A stretch of DNA of 64,000 nucleotides, taken from Owenia fusiformis (taxonomy: Eukaryota; Annelida; Polychaeta; Sabellida; Oweniidae). The notes beneath the pieces are model-generated. The model did no database searches. It was not told the DNA's origin and saw nothing but the letters and a program-made list of their open reading frames with translations. Shown in pieces: positions 25,093-37,626 of this stretch. The position numbers and the translations under genes were made by a program. The stretch is taken from the NCBI GenBank assembly GCA_903813345.2, contig CAIIXF020000002.1, positions 20,102,455 through 20,166,454 of the forward strand, read 5' to 3'. Position 1 is the first letter of the stretch. Each line of letters begins with the position of its first letter.

Positions 25093-25696
25093 GAAAGTTC
25101 AAAAATTGAACAAATCCTTTTTATCCACAATTTGCCATTAGTTCATATGTTTTTAACCTTTAAGTCCCATTTATTGTTTAAACTTATTCAGCTTGCTAGA
25201 AATCGAATTGGGAAAGTCTTTTTTTTTAAATTGAATATATTACTATTAGCATATTGCTCTGATAGGTCTCAAAATGTCATTTGCATCAGTTTTCTCTACC
25301 ATGTAGCTTTTTTTAAAATGATAAACAGCACATCGTCGGTTCCCACATCACAGGCCCGAAGCTTGATGAAGCAAAAAGAAACAGCAAGTGATTATGAAAT
25401 ACTTATTCCATGTAGGCTTATTCTCGGAGTATAAGCACGCACAACAATTATATACCAATGTGTGTTGTGAGAGATATATCACATTTACAAATATATGTTT
25501 AAAATATATTATCAGTTTTAATCGGTTTAGTATAACATATGTGGTTATGTGTCAAGTATGTTTTTAACCTTTATTGAAAGCCACATTGGCAGATAAATCT
25601 TCCTACCAGACAGGAAGTCTGTTGGAAATAGGCCACAGTGATTTAAAAGGACTAAATATATGCTGTGAATATCATCATCATCATTATATTGAGATC

Positions 25697-26926
25697 ATGT
25701 TGGAGGGTGTAAAGAGATTAAAGACTTACTTTGCAACAATCATCATCTTATCAATCTTACTAGTATATTTATTTGTTTCATATCAAAGGAACATTTCAGA
25801 AGATGTTCATCTTCGTCCATCCAATACCCGTCTGATGGAAATAAAGACAGATCGCGAGATGATGGAAGATGTAAAGGAACAACCTGATTTTGAACGCACT
25901 ACTAGGTGCCGTAAACCATGCACAGCGAAATATGACACCGCCAAAGGCTATCCACCTGTTGCTAATTCAAGACTATATCGGGATTACCTATGTCCGACCA
26001 TGTTTCGAGATATGGCAGACTATGTTTATGCATGGCCATACCGTCATTTTGATGAAAATATCAATACACCAAATGTGAGAAAAGTTCTGGATTGCCTTCC
26101 TCCGATTCCAATATTATACTCTAAAGGCGATCCAAAAATTGTAAAGAGTTTTATCAAACAGCTAGGACACCACCTTAAACCTGGGTATATTCTTCTAACT
26201 GGACAAACTGATTACGAAAGTCCAGGTAATAATACAAGATCACTAGATAATTTTATGATATTAAGATGGTACGGATCAAACCCCGACATAGCTCATCCAA
26301 AGTTCCGACCAATACCCCTTGGTTTAAACTGTTATGAGCACGGTGAGGCGATGCAGCGTTATAACAACAAATATGGAGACAATATTAAAGAAAAGATGCA
26401 AAATAACAGAAAACGCATGGAAAATGGAGATATACAAAAATTAGCCGTGGTTAATTTCGGATTTACTCATCCAACTCGACAATCAGTTAAGACCCAACTG
26501 TGTACTGAAAAGTATCCTTTTGTAGAATGTCAGGATAAATTATGGGCGAACAATATTACGGGAAATAAGAAACTCACTTTGCTTTACGAGCGTCTGTCCA
26601 AGTATCCATTTTGGGTAGCACCCAGGGGCAATGGGCTTGACACCCACAGGATCTGGGAGGCCTTATATGTTGGCTCTATACCTATCGTGCAAAGATCTTT
26701 ACTGGATCCACTATTCAAAGACCTGCCTGTACTTCTAATCGACAACTATGAAGATCTTACCGAAAAACTACTTAAAGAAACCTTAATCAAATTTTCAGAT
26801 ATGGATATTGATACGAAGACACTACATAGAAACTACTGGTGGAGGGAAATAGAAAAATTCAGAATAGAAATGCTTAGTAAATTTAATCTTGTAGAATCTA
26901 ATAGGTCAAGATGTTGGGCAACGTGA
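25697..26926 (+). CDS. Type II membrane glycosyltransferase-like protein (GT47/exostosin-like motif), single exon
   Basis: 409 residues if started at ATG 25697; an in-frame ATG at 25574 would add 41. I prefer 25697 because it gives a short basic cytosolic tail (MLEGVKRLKT) followed by a hydrophobic segment at residues 11-28, the type II layout of Golgi enzymes. The lumenal part has potential N-glycosylation sites (NNTRS, NNIT) and a C-terminal block FWVAPRGNGLDTHRIWEALY, then VGSIPIV, resembling the nucleotide-sugar-binding region of exostosin-like (GT47-type) proteins. Two motifs, PIPLGLNCYEHG and GYILLTGQTDY, are not assigned to a family. Poly(A) signal AATAAA at 26955-26960 is 29 nt after the stop. 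No intron is seen, unlike every neighbouring gene, so it could be an old retrocopy or an intronless family member. Substrate unknown. Confidence 0.72.
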   Translation: MLEGVKRLKTYFATIIILSILLVYLFVSYQRNISEDVHLRPSNTRLMEIKTDREMMEDVKEQPDFERTTRCRKPCTAKYDTAKGYPPVANSRLYRDYLCPTMFRDMADYVYAWPYRHFDENINTPNVRKVLDCLPPIPILYSKGDPKIVKSFIKQLGHHLKPGYILLTGQTDYESPGNNTRSLDNFMILRWYGSNPDIAHPKFRPIPLGLNCYEHGEAMQRYNNKYGDNIKEKMQNNRKRMENGDIQKLAVVNFGFTHPTRQSVKTQLCTEKYPFVECQDKLWANNITGNKKLTLLYERLSKYPFWVAPRGNGLDTHRIWEALYVGSIPIVQRSLLDPLFKDLPVLLIDNYEDLTEKLLKETLIKFSDMDIDTKTLHRNYWWREIEKFRIEMLSKFNLVESNRSRCWAT

Positions 26927-26954
26927 GGCGAACGAAAAATAATGACTTGAACAT

Positions 26955-26960
26955 AATAAA
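26955..26960 (+). terminator. Poly(A) signal of the glycosyltransferase-like gene
   Basis: AATAAA shortly after the TGA at 26924-26926; a second AATAAA lies at 27029-27034. Confidence 0.6.
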
Positions 26961-27482
26961 AACAGTTTTCTTCAATTCGGAACCGTTATATATTTATTTT
27001 TGAATACTTGAACGTATGACTTGAACGTAATAAAATTCTAATAGGCAAATGTATAAAAATGTACGCAGTGTATCTTAATGTTTGTTTCTACTTTATTTTG
27101 TCAATTAAGTTTTATAAAGTTGTGCATGAAACACGGAAATGTAATATGAATTTATTTTTTAGTGGATGATAAGTTTAAAACAATGTATGTATATATATAG
27201 TAAATATGTACTGTACATCTGAACATCTGAACACCTCACTAATCTGAACATGCCTCAATGTGAACACTTTTTAATCTCACTTTTGTTATGCCATTGGAAT
27301 GTTGAGTGCCAATCTGAGTATTTTGAATATTATATTTATATCTGATTTATTCATTTTAACTTATATTGAATATGCTATAATGGAATTGAATTTTTGCCTA
27401 AAGTGAAAGACTTTTGTCACCATTACCGTGAAAATGGCGATTACAACATGTGCAATCAATCTTTCGATTTAATATATACTTT

Positions 27483-28498
27483 ATTTGATAATGTCTTAGA
27501 GTATGTTTGATAATGTTTAGAGTATGTTTGGTAATGTCTTAGAGTATGTTTGATAATGTTTAGAGTATGTTTGGTAATGTTTTAGAGTATGTTTGATAAT
27601 GTTTAGAGTATGTTTGGTAATGTTTTAGAGTATGTTTGATAATGTTTAGAGTATGTTTGGTAATGTTTTAGAGTATGTTTGATAATGTTTAGAGTATGTT
27701 TGATAATGTTTAGAGTATGTTTGATAATGTTTTAGAGTATGTTTGATAATGTTTAGAGTATGTTTGATAATGTTTAGAGTATGTTTGGTAATGTTTTAGA
27801 GTATGTTTGATAATGTTTAGAGTATGTTTGGTAATGTTTTAGAGTATGTTTGATAATGTTTAGAGTATGTTTGGTAATGTTTTAGAGTATGTTTGATAAT
27901 GTTTAGAGTATGTTTGGTAATGTTTTAGAGTATGTTTGATAATGTTTAAAGTATGTCTGGTAATGTTTTAGAGTATGTTTGATAATGTTTAGAGTATGTT
28001 CGGTAATGTTTTAGAGTATGTTTGATAATGTTTAGAGTATGTTTGGTAATGATTTAGAGGATGTTTGATAATGTTTAGAGTATGTTTGGTAATGTTTTAG
28101 AGTATGTTTGATAATGTTTAGAGTATGTTTGGTAATGTCTTAGAGTATGTTTGATAATGTTTAGAGTATGTTTGGTAATGTTTTAGGGTATGTTTGATAA
28201 TGTTAAGAGTATGTTTGGTAATGTTTTAGAGTATGTTTGATAATGTTTAGAGTATGTTTGGTAATGTTTTAGAGTATGTTTGATAATGTTTAGAGTATGT
28301 TTGGTAATGTCTTAGAGTTTGTTTGATAATGTTTAGAGTATGTTTGGTAATGTTTTAGGGTATGTTTGATAATGTTAAGAGTATGTTTGGTAATGTTTTA
28401 GAGTATGTTTGATAATGTTTAGAGTATGTTTGGTAATGTTTTAGAGTATGTTTGATAATGTTTAGAGTATGTTTGGTAATTACATACTCTAAACATTA
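27483..28498. repeat. 43-bp dimeric satellite array, about 23 dimers
   Basis: Alternating units tagagtatgtttgataatgtt (21 bp) and a 22-bp version with ggtaatgttt give a 43-bp period. The array ends abruptly in the inverted piece tacatactctaaacatta (28481-28498), which can pair with any unit. Confidence 0.97.
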
Positions 28499-28754
28499 GA
28501 CAGTATATTATACTTGGATACGTCGCAAATTCAAACATCTGCATTCCATTCTTGTAATAAATACGAACTGAACCATTGTAATAATTCGAATTTACTACAA
28601 GGGTGGGATGTCTATAAGCAAAATTATTTTATCAGAGTATTAAAACATATGGTTATTGGCCATATAATTCGATTCTTATTTCATTTTGAAAAGTTGCAAA
28701 TTCACAATGACGCATCGGGGTATCTTTTAGAATCAATATTTTATAGGCTAATGA

Positions 28755-28915
28755 AGTGTATTTTTTAAATTTAAATCCCAATAAATAAGATTTGCGTCAA
28801 AATGAAAGTGATAAAATGATCAATATCAAAAATTTAAATCTCAAATAAAATAAGATTAGTGTCAGAATGAAATGGAATTCTAATATCAAAATTTAAACTT
28901 TTCATTAAAGTTATC
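28755..28915. repeat. ~85-bp repeat, two tandem copies; further copies at 30415-30600
   Basis: The piece atttaaatctcaaataaaat, then aagattagtgtcagaatgaa, recurs at both places. Confidence 0.7.
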
Positions 28916-29524
28916 TCGCAACATTGTTAAGACAAAAGGCCACGTAGGTTAGGTTATCGCAGGCATATCTTTTAGAATTAGGTTGCGCATGCGTGCAAGT
29001 GCTCATGGAAAAGCAAAAATTGAACCCCCGGTTGAGAAATCCTGGCTACAGGCCTGCAACATGGTGACAATGGGGGGGGGGTTAGGGGGGTACCCAGTCT
29101 TGGCTGTCACAGATGCTCTGATATTACGTGTGGGGACATAGCAAAGTATGAACTAGTGTCACTCGGTGTTAATTGTTCATCTTTATATATTATATTATTT
29201 GCCTCAAAACTCCTGTTTCGGAATTCGGTTTATCTGATTCATTTAAATATGCATTCTTCGAGATTAACGCTTGTTAGTTTGTACATTTTGAAATGTCGCA
29301 TGTCTTTACATGGTGGCAGCAGGGAGAGATCAATACCATCGTCAAGATCGTATGATATGTATACGTCGCTTGTTTGGGACAGCGTTGTTGGATCTAGTTT
29401 GTTTATTTCTGTCAGTCATGTCTTTCGATCATACATCAACAAGACAAAATGCTGTGCTTTGTTCACTTGAGTCTGTTAATTCTAATGAATTTCCCAAGGT
29501 CGTAAATAGATTCACGAACATGCT

Positions 29525-29700
29525 CACTGGCGGATCCCAGTGGCCCGCCTTGGGTGGGCCCAGAAAAAATCGACCCAAAAAGTTTGGGCCAAAAAAGTGG
29601 GCCTTCTTGGTCATTACTGGGCCTTTTGAGGCCTTATTTTCTAATTTTAGGCCAAATTCTGTCGGAAATTGGCCTCAAATTTTCCAAATTTGGGCTCACT
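29525..29700. repeat. Fragment of a gggcc-rich dispersed element
   Basis: Contains actggcggatcccagtggcc and repeated tgggcc words. The reading frame over it is open by chance. Family not identified. Confidence 0.4.
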
Positions 29701-30649
29701 CTTTGGTTTTAGTGGCAGGAAATTATTTTTGGAGTTTCACCCTGCGAACAAAAGTACTTGTTGAGTCAAATATTTGATTGATATTTATCCAGAAATATCA
29801 TAGCCCTTTGATATCGTTTATCCTCGACAGTCGTGTGAATGCAAAGCAAAAGGTTATGACAAACTTAGGACTTTGTGAAGACTATAGCTGATCTGTAGTC
29901 CTGTCCTAAAAGAATTCAATAAGATATAACTCCATGAGAGTTGCGAAGTCGCAATTGCGAACATCACTTGACATTCTCTTCCAGGTCCTTAAGGATTGCA
30001 GAACATATAAAAACATGTATTTTTTCTTTAACATAACAATAAATTGAAAATAGATTTATATATTGTGCTGTTATTGATAAATGTGACTATGATTAATTTC
30101 AAAATAGAATGTCAGCAAATATTATGTTCTTGACGAGTCTAGAAGATCTGCATATTCTTGGTCTTAGTTCAGGGCCTTACCATCGGGAAACAGAAATCTA
30201 GCCTTAAAAATCTGATGGTATACTTCCAAGTATGTTGCATACGCTATTTATATTTCGTGGTGTTTGGTGAGGTCTGAGGGTACCTGATGTATTTCGAGTC
30301 CATGGCACTATAGTTTTCATTAATAAAATAACATTATTCAATTCTAATAAAAAAAATTCTTGAAAAGTTATAAATTCACAATTATGAAAGGGTGAATCTT
30401 TTAGAATCTATTTTGTAATGATGAAGAGTATTTTCAAATTTAAATCTCAAATAAAATAAGATTTTTGTCAATTTGAGAGGAATTAAGCCTTTTACAAATC
30501 CACAAGGACACAGGTGTGTATCTTAAAATCAAATTTTATCAGGAAGTATATTTTTAGATTTTAAGATTAGTGTCAGAAAGAGAGAATTACAAAAACAATG
30601 AATAGTACCGTGGGTACTGGGCTTACATGGTGTTGTGTTACTAGTTTTC

Positions 30650-32010
30650 TAGACAAAAAATCCAAACTGAGAACCTTAAAATTTACCCCAAATGCCCCAA
30701 AACTAATCAGTTAATAGTTTTAACTTCATAGACAAGATTTTAGAACTGAAAATCCAAAAATGGCTGACAATAATTTGTTTCTGTATAGATAGATGTTAAA
30801 CAAAAATAACTTCTTAATCCCATCAACAGAGGTTTTAAAACATTCTGCATATTGTGGACAGACAGACAAAAAGTGAATTTCCCTCGACAAAAAAATGGCA
30901 GCCATTTTTAGAATAGGCGAACTTTTGAAACAGGAGCCATAGGGGGCTATATTGTTAATTAACAAATGTAATCTAAAACCAGAATCATGTCGACAGAGGT
31001 TTGACTTAAAACATGTACACTGTAGATAAGACTTCAAAGACAATATTTAAGGTTGGAAAACCCAAAAATGGTCGACAATAAAAAAAATGGACATCTGTTT
31101 TTCCCATTTTTTACAAAATTATCGCATAAAAGTACTTTTTGCAGTAACATGGGTTTTTGCTATGCAATACACCTGAAATCTTTTATAAACCTAGCAAATG
31201 AACAAAAAGTAAACTTTGTGCGACAAAAATGGTTGCCATTTTGAAAATAGGCGAGCTTTTGAAACCAGGAGTCATGGGGAGTTTTCTCTGTTGATTTTGA
31301 ACAAAAATAACTTAAAACACGAATCCTATTGACAAAGGTTTTAAAAAATGGTCCAAATGTGGATTTCGCGAGACAAAAATGGCGGCCATTTTGAAGACAG
31401 TCGAGCTTTTGAACAAGGAGTCACAGGCGGGTTTTCTGTATTGATGTTGAACAAAATTAACTTAAAACGGGAATCCTATCGACAGAGGTTTTAAAGCAAT
31501 TGGTCCAAAAGTGGATTTTGCGAGACAGATGGACAAATCAATGTTAACTAAAATGGCTGAAAATAAAAAAAAAGAACGAATACAATTTTTGCCAATTTTT
31601 GTAACAAAATTATTGAGTCATACAACTACTCTTTACAGTGATATGGTATTTTACTATGCAGGAGACTTGAAATTATTTACAAAGTAGGAAAACCCCAAAA
31701 TGGCCGACATTAAAAAAATGGACATACGTTTTTGCCATTTTTACAAAATTATTGCATAAGACTACTTTTTTACAGTAACATGCATATGGGTTCTTACTAT
31801 GCAAGACACCTGCAATCATTTATAAACCTAGCAAATGGTGGCCATTCTGAAAATAGGCGAGTTTTTGATCAGAAGTCATATGGGTGTTTTTTGGTATTGA
31901 TTCTGAACAAAAATAACTTAAAATAAGAATCCTATCGACAGAGGTTTTAAAATGTGCCACTATTGTTGACGGACGGACGGACAGGCGGACAGACGGACAA
32001 GTGAGTGAAA
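30650..32010. repeat. Degenerate ~300-bp tandem repeats ending in a ggacggac run
   Basis: Blocks recur in order: aaaatggccgacaataaaaa, ttttacaaaattattgcata, ctatgcaa.acacctg, gcgagacaaaaatggcggcc, aataggcgagcttttgaa and aatcctatcgacagaggttt. At least three diverged copies are present, ending in ggacggacggacaggcggac and agctcaccatgtgagctaa, an arrangement seen at the ends of some invertebrate retroposons (inference). Confidence 0.7.
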
Positions 32011-32204
32011 AGCTCACCATGTGAGCTAACAATTTAGAAAATGAAAAATGTAGGAGCTACATACTCTTTTAGGATGAATATTTGATTGTTTTGAATTTTG
32101 GCACATATGGACAAACTAGTGACAAAAAACAAATGCCAACTTGACATAAAAGATGATCTTGCAACATTAGTAAAACAAAGAATACGTAGATCATTATGAT
32201 ATTA

Positions 32205-32315
32205 GGTAGTTTAAAATAGCATACAAAATCGAAACGCCAACCTATTCGTATGACCATACAAAATATTTTCCGTTCGCGTTTAGGTTGTGAAAAACATTGC
32301 AAGCTTAAACTCCCT
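32205..32315. mobile_element. Palindromic MITE ('aagcttaaactccct' family), copy 1
   Basis: Contains aaaatcgaaacgccaaccta and tttaggttgtgaaaaacatt, then gcaagcttaaactccct. Other copies: 38560-38680, 50207-50285 (partial) and 52993-53130. Confidence 0.75.
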
Positions 32316-33344
32316 CTTATACCATACGAGTAGTTTATCAATATAATAGGCATATTTGCCCACCCTTCATTGGTCAGTATCAAGCGAAGGAGACGGACGT
32401 TACCTTGCATCTAAGATGGCGGACGGTAATTGTCGATTTCAGTATTTTTAGTTTTCATCGAATTAAACTACTTTATAGTTGACGTTAGGCTTTGACATTT
32501 GAACCAAATCAGGCGTATATGACATGGGAACTATGCTGTATGAAAATTCGTTCATATCGTGCGTGGGCGCTACAGTTGAATAATTTCTTCTACCGCTTAA
32601 TAAGGGAAGGTAACTGGGATTTTGGGAGATATAGATACTATTTCAACAACCTTACAGCCCCCAAAACATGGACTGACACAATATTATACGATGGTATTGA
32701 TATTTGAGCATTTTTTATATTGTTCACATTTTTAGTCAGTTGTGATTTTATATCTAATGAAAACGAAATTGTGTTCTTCTACTAAAGAACTAATAAAACA
32801 TGACCTATCCAATATTTGAGCATTTTGTATTGGATTGTGACAGCGGACTGTGACATCGACCGACATTTGAATACTTGAATTTTGCTCTATTAACAAAAGT
32901 GATGCCATCTATTCATCAATTCATGTAGTACCCGGTCAATTCAGATAAATCGTGTTTTAGAATGAGTGTCTATTTTCATTATGTTTACTCAATAAGACAT
33001 CACAGATTATTAAAGCAAGATTAGGGTATACATTGTCAAAAACGTATTTGCTTTAAGTCAGGAAAGTGGGATTATCCCCAGGGCGTTTTTATACTTTTTA
33101 AAGACAGTGTATCATTAATTCATAAGCTCCAAGTTATTGTACTGGAATAAATTTTAATAAAGTTTGAAAGCTCCCCTTTTCGTCATTCTTCAAATGTTAG
33201 GCCCTAACTGTTTAGAAATAAAATTGGTATTTACTAATTAAGCTAAATAGACATTTTAACAGGAAATCCCCGTACGCATGCGTCTGATTCTCAACTTTCA
33301 AATAGTTTATTGGAATCTTCGGACAAAATTTTTCACTATTGGAG

Positions 33345-33820
33345 AATAGGATAGTTTCTAAATAGCAGAAAAATCAATGAAATCTCGTGCTGCCATCTTT
33401 TATTCAGCTTTTAACTTGGGCTAGAGCTCCATTCATCTTGGAAAATTGGCTTAATTTCATGATTTATCAAAGTGTGTTTGTTGAATCTGTATAAAACTTG
33501 AATGACATACCACATGATGACCCTGTTTATGTACATGATGTGATTAAACATGCAAATGTTGATTGACATACAAATAATCCACGGATTTGAAGAATTTTAG
33601 CATTGCATCTATGGACATTTGGCCCAAGTTTTTTTAAATTGTTATAGAAAATTATTCAAATTACATAACTGTATCAATCAAAGCTATTAAAGGAGAAAAC
33701 ATTTCACTGAATTCAAATATGCCATTTAAAAGAAGGTAATGTAAGTCATTAGAGGTCTAATATGCAAGTCTCTTAAAATCTCACGAAAAACGAGATTTAG
33801 CGAGATTTCAAAAGCTATAT
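33345..33820. repeat. Dispersed ~500-bp repeat, copy 2
   Basis: Diverged copy of 20640-21140 in the same orientation. Confidence 0.8.
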
Positions 33821-34348
33821 GGAAACTATACTATTTGCTCAGAAACTGAGCTTGGATAAAAACACGAAACTGCCAATACAATTTTCGGGTTCTCGTGACC
33901 TGAATTGCCATTCAAACTTTATCCGCTTTGTTTACACTCAAATACAGAAAAACATTCACAATACAAAGAGAGTTATATTTAAATGTACTTGGCCTGAGCC
34001 ATAACAAATGTAGTCACGAGTTTATGAGAGATGTATATCTTGAGTTAAATATCGGGGTTCATTACTCTTTCTGATTCGGATTACTCAGAGAACCATTGGC
34101 ACTGTTTGGTGTTGAGACACAGTGTACATACATCGCCTTGGAGTAACTTTTCAAAACTTACAACAAGATTCTACAAGTGTCTCAGGAAACAGGTACAGTA
34201 CTGATTTGGCTAACCTCACTAATGTAGACTATATCCTAGACATTATTGGAAATTAGCTGAAAATTTAGGGTTGACTTTTCGATGATCATTTCCATTCTTT
34301 CATTTTGAAGCAGAGCTTTACATATGTCTTATGTTTTTTCCAGCTAAC

Positions 34349-37300
34349 ATGGTTCTAAGAGTTATATTAGCATATGCAATGATCGCTCCCATGCAAGCAT
34401 CGTCTTTGAAGTTTGTTCCACGAGTGCTCAGAGACCAGACATTCTGTGACCCCAGAGAACTGATCAAACAACACGAGCCAAACATGATGTGCATGTTTCT
34501 AGATTCATCTGGTGGGTGCCATGCCTTTTGTTTGTGTAAAATTATAAATATGTCTAAAGTGTATACATGTAGTCTGAGTTACCGTTTAGAACTGATAGAG
34601 CGTGATCGCTGTTCCACAGCTGGATGACGCTAACTGCAGTTAGCGTCATTCAAGATGGTTGTCGAAATTCTTTCGTTTTCGACAAACCTCCGATTTCAGC
34701 TAAACCATTATGCTCAGTTGAATCTGCATTCCAAAAGTTTCGTCATCTAAACTAATAAATTCACGATTGGAACAACCACAGATAAATACTCTAACAACCA
34801 CGATATGGGTGAATTTTAAAGAAAACAGCTTCACTTAGAATGACTCTAACTGAAGTTGTCATCATCAACTTAAGTTAGAGTCATTCTAAGTGAAGCCGTT
34901 TTCTTTCACATTCTCTAATATTGCAGGTGTTTTGTCATTTATTTGTGTTTTTTACAATTATAGTCTTATTAGTTTGCATGGCGAAACTTTTTGAATAAAA
35001 ATTCAGCTTAGTTAAGCTGAAATCGAAGGTTTGTCAAAAACGAGATTAGAATTTGGGAAACCATCTTGAATGACGCTAACTGCAGTTAGAGTCATCCAGC
35101 TGTGGAACAGTGGTGATAGGGACAGAGACACTAAGGATGAAATGTTCTATTTTAGTTTTTTATTTAAAATTTTTTAATGATTAATTTTACCCACGAACTT
35201 TTAAAATGAATAAACTTGATGATGATTATCACCAGGAATAGTTTTTGTTTTAACTATATCCAGCACTGAATGTATCTGGGCATAGATAGATGCCTCCAAG
35301 CTCTGCGTTCCCGATTGTATAAATTACCAATTGTGGGTAAACACGTAAAGAAAAAAATGTGAATTATCATATGTTTCAGGTGTTATGCGTATTGGTAGGG
35401 GATTTAACTTACAATCAACTGGTGCTGAGCTAGCCTTTGATTCGGTTGGCGGACTTTATCAACATACAATCAAGGGACAAAGTACGAAACTAGGAGATAA
35501 ATGTGACTGTAGTTCCGTAGCTTGTATCAATCAAACTCAAGCAGACGAGTTATTCGTAATCTCACTGATACAGTCTATTGATATCTCAAAGACAGTGTTC
35601 TCAAACTTTGAGCTGATGTGTTGCGATGTACAGAATGCAGTAGTTGATATCACGTTCAGTATGGGAGAGGATCTTCTTGAACAATACGTAGACTTTAACT
35701 CGTAAGCATTTCATCACGGTTTCACCTATGGGATTGGCTCCAAGGGTTCCAATTTTTGTTTGGAAATAAAACCAAAACTCGCGATTTAAATTCTGAAGTG
35801 AAAAATGGCGGCTATTTGAATTTCAATTTTGTAATTACGACATATAAGGCAGAATATCGAGTTTGAACCCTGGGAGCCAATCCACCTTTGTTTTACATAG
35901 TAAATAAATCACCCGGTTCTTTGGATGTGCTTCACACTGACGCATCGTTCTCCCAAGCAAAAGCTATCTTTGATGATCATACGAAATGTTGAGTAATGAA
36001 GGATATCTTTATGTTTATTTTTCAATAACTTGTACAAGTTGTGCAAAGTTTCAAAATCCAGCGGTGTCCCTGAAAAAAGATACAATGTGTCAAAGTTTGC
36101 GGGTATGGTGTCTGGGTATGGTGATTTGTTTACTTTTCTCATAACCTATATTTGGTGATATATAAGTCGCACCAGGGTCCCTAACCTCCCTATAAGCCAC
36201 TGCATGAATCCTATCTAAATATCTTTGTGCATAACTGCATTCATGTGCACTGAACTCTGCCATGATGACAATTAACTGCTAGAAATGTGCAATACAGAAA
36301 CGAATTTTTTCCTAAAAATTCCACTTGGGCACCACGAGATTCTGAAACTTTAGAATCTTATGTAAATTTCCATTGGAAACAATGATATATAACAGGATAG
36401 GGTTGCAATGCTACATGTATGGGTTTACGGGAGGGGGGTGCATAACCCTGTATATGAGAAAATGTGTCATGTTTGACGTTAAATAGAAGCTTTTTTAAAA
36501 TACGGAAAAGCTCCACAATTTATTTACAGAAAATACAAATCATGACCCTAAAGAGATGAAATTCTATGATACTTGGTAGTATGATAGTTTTCGCTTTTGA
36601 ATTTCCCCCAATTTAAATTTGCTTCTCCTATCCTGCCTACGCCTTTTGTTACAAATTCAAATAATATTATCGTGCTATCAGGCAAAAGAAGTGTGTCAGC
36701 TTTATCTGAAACAATTATTTGAGGACGTACACGAAATACCATTGGGTATCATCACTAATCTCGTGTAATCTTTTCTATTTAGATATGTAACGGGGTCAAA
36801 TTGGGATGCGGCCTCGGACTACATGTCCTTATCAAAATTCTGTTTTGACGAATCAACCTCAAAACGCTGTCAAGATGACGTAGGTCTACTCAAGAATGGC
36901 TGCCCGTGTAACCAACAAGAGCAAAAATGTTCAGGTCATAATGCCTGTTGTGATGGAGAGGCGGCTACCTGCTGCGAAGCTGAAATTAGTTTCCATGGTG
37001 AGCGGGGCGCGCGTTTTTAAGAACGCTTGGACAAACTCAAAAAATTGATTTTGGTGAATTTGTGTTTCTATATGTGAAGAATTGAAACCAGGAGTTATCC
37101 ATTCGGGTTTCAAATCTCTTTAAATTGAACTGTTTTCGACCGTCATCAGATTGTACTGAAAAATATTAACTCTACAAACTGCCAAATAATACATTAACAT
37201 TGCACCCAAGCAATATTCAGTAGCTTTTGTTTATTGCATTTCACCTAAAGTTGTGACCTTGACCTTTATTTATTACTTAGACAACAAATCATAACAAAAA

Positions 37301-37626
37301 TCATCATGTATATTTTTCTAGGAGTGAAAACCAAGAATATCACAGAAGCTTGGTGCTGTGGATTGAAAGACGCAATATGCTGTCCAGTTCCGAACAAAAA
37401 TAGCTGCTGTTCAAAAGGTTTTCCCCATTGTTGTCACGACAACGGTGGCGTCTACACATGCTGTTCCGACAAATGGCCTGTGTGTTGCCCCCGAGGGTTG
37501 AACTTCTGTTGCAATAGTGAATACCCCATATGCAAGCCAGGGGGATGCCATAAAACTTCAGGAGAGAGGATGCCAAGTTTCCTACAGGGTAATGGAATGA
37601 TGCGGTCGGGTGCAGCGTGGCCTTGA
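34349..37626 (+). CDS. Secreted cysteine-pair-rich granulin-like protein, four exons
   Basis: Exons 34349-34511, 35380-35701, 36783-36997 and 37322-37626 join in frame to 334 residues. The N-terminus (MVLRVILAYAMIAPMQASS) is a plausible signal peptide. A middle region of about 130 residues has no domain I recognise (CDCSS, ELMCCD). The C-terminal half carries many CC pairs: CPCNQQEQKC, NACCDGEAATCCE, WCCGLKDAICCPVP, NSCCSKGFPHCC, VYTCCSDKWPVCCPRG and FCCNSEYPIC. The CC...CCSD..P.CCPRG..C spacing resembles granulin repeats, although the standard granulin cysteine order is not kept exactly. The protein is likely extracellular. The first intron contains the fold-back element 34609-35110. Start choice: the coding ATG at 34349 follows a ttttttccag acceptor, so an upstream non-coding exon is likely. 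Confidence 0.75.
34609..35110. mobile_element. Fold-back element, 502 bp, in intron 1 of granulin-like gene
   Basis: Outer ends ctgttccacagctggatgac and its complement at 35091-35110. The arms continue through cgctaactgcagttagcg (itself a perfect 18-bp palindrome) and aagatggtt. A second nested inverted pair lies at its centre (cttcacttagaatgactcta and its complement, 34829-34898). Confidence 0.88.
35731..35883. mobile_element. MITE-like element with 'ggctcc' inverted ends, copy 2
   Basis: Left ggattggctccaaggg and right ctgggagccaatcc are inverted partners. Related to 11981-12283. It lies directly after the splice donor at 35702. Confidence 0.65.

Larger units (their letters stand above)
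17818..25696. other. Intergenic region between APBB and the glycosyltransferase-like gene
   Basis: No gene recognised. Contents are listed separately: MITEs (18380-18581, 19287-19440, 22423-22845, 23874-24054), T-rich low-complexity DNA (19500-19690), a palindromic gatatc-rich block (19770-20290), a dispersed repeat (20640-21140), degenerate tandem repeats (22860-23590) and blocks of tgacct half-sites (24440-25090). Confidence 0.6.
26961..34348. other. Intergenic region between glycosyltransferase-like and granulin-like genes
   Basis: No gene recognised. It holds the 43-bp dimer array (27483-28498), an ~85-bp repeat (28755-28915 and 30415-30600), a repeat fragment rich in gggcc (29525-29700), long degenerate repeats (30650-32010), a palindromic MITE (32205-32315) and the second copy of a dispersed repeat (33345-33820). 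Confidence 0.55.

Noticed and set aside
27483-28498. CRISPR-like array
   Set aside because: The units are contiguous and near identical with no unique spacers, in a eukaryotic genome. It is a satellite.
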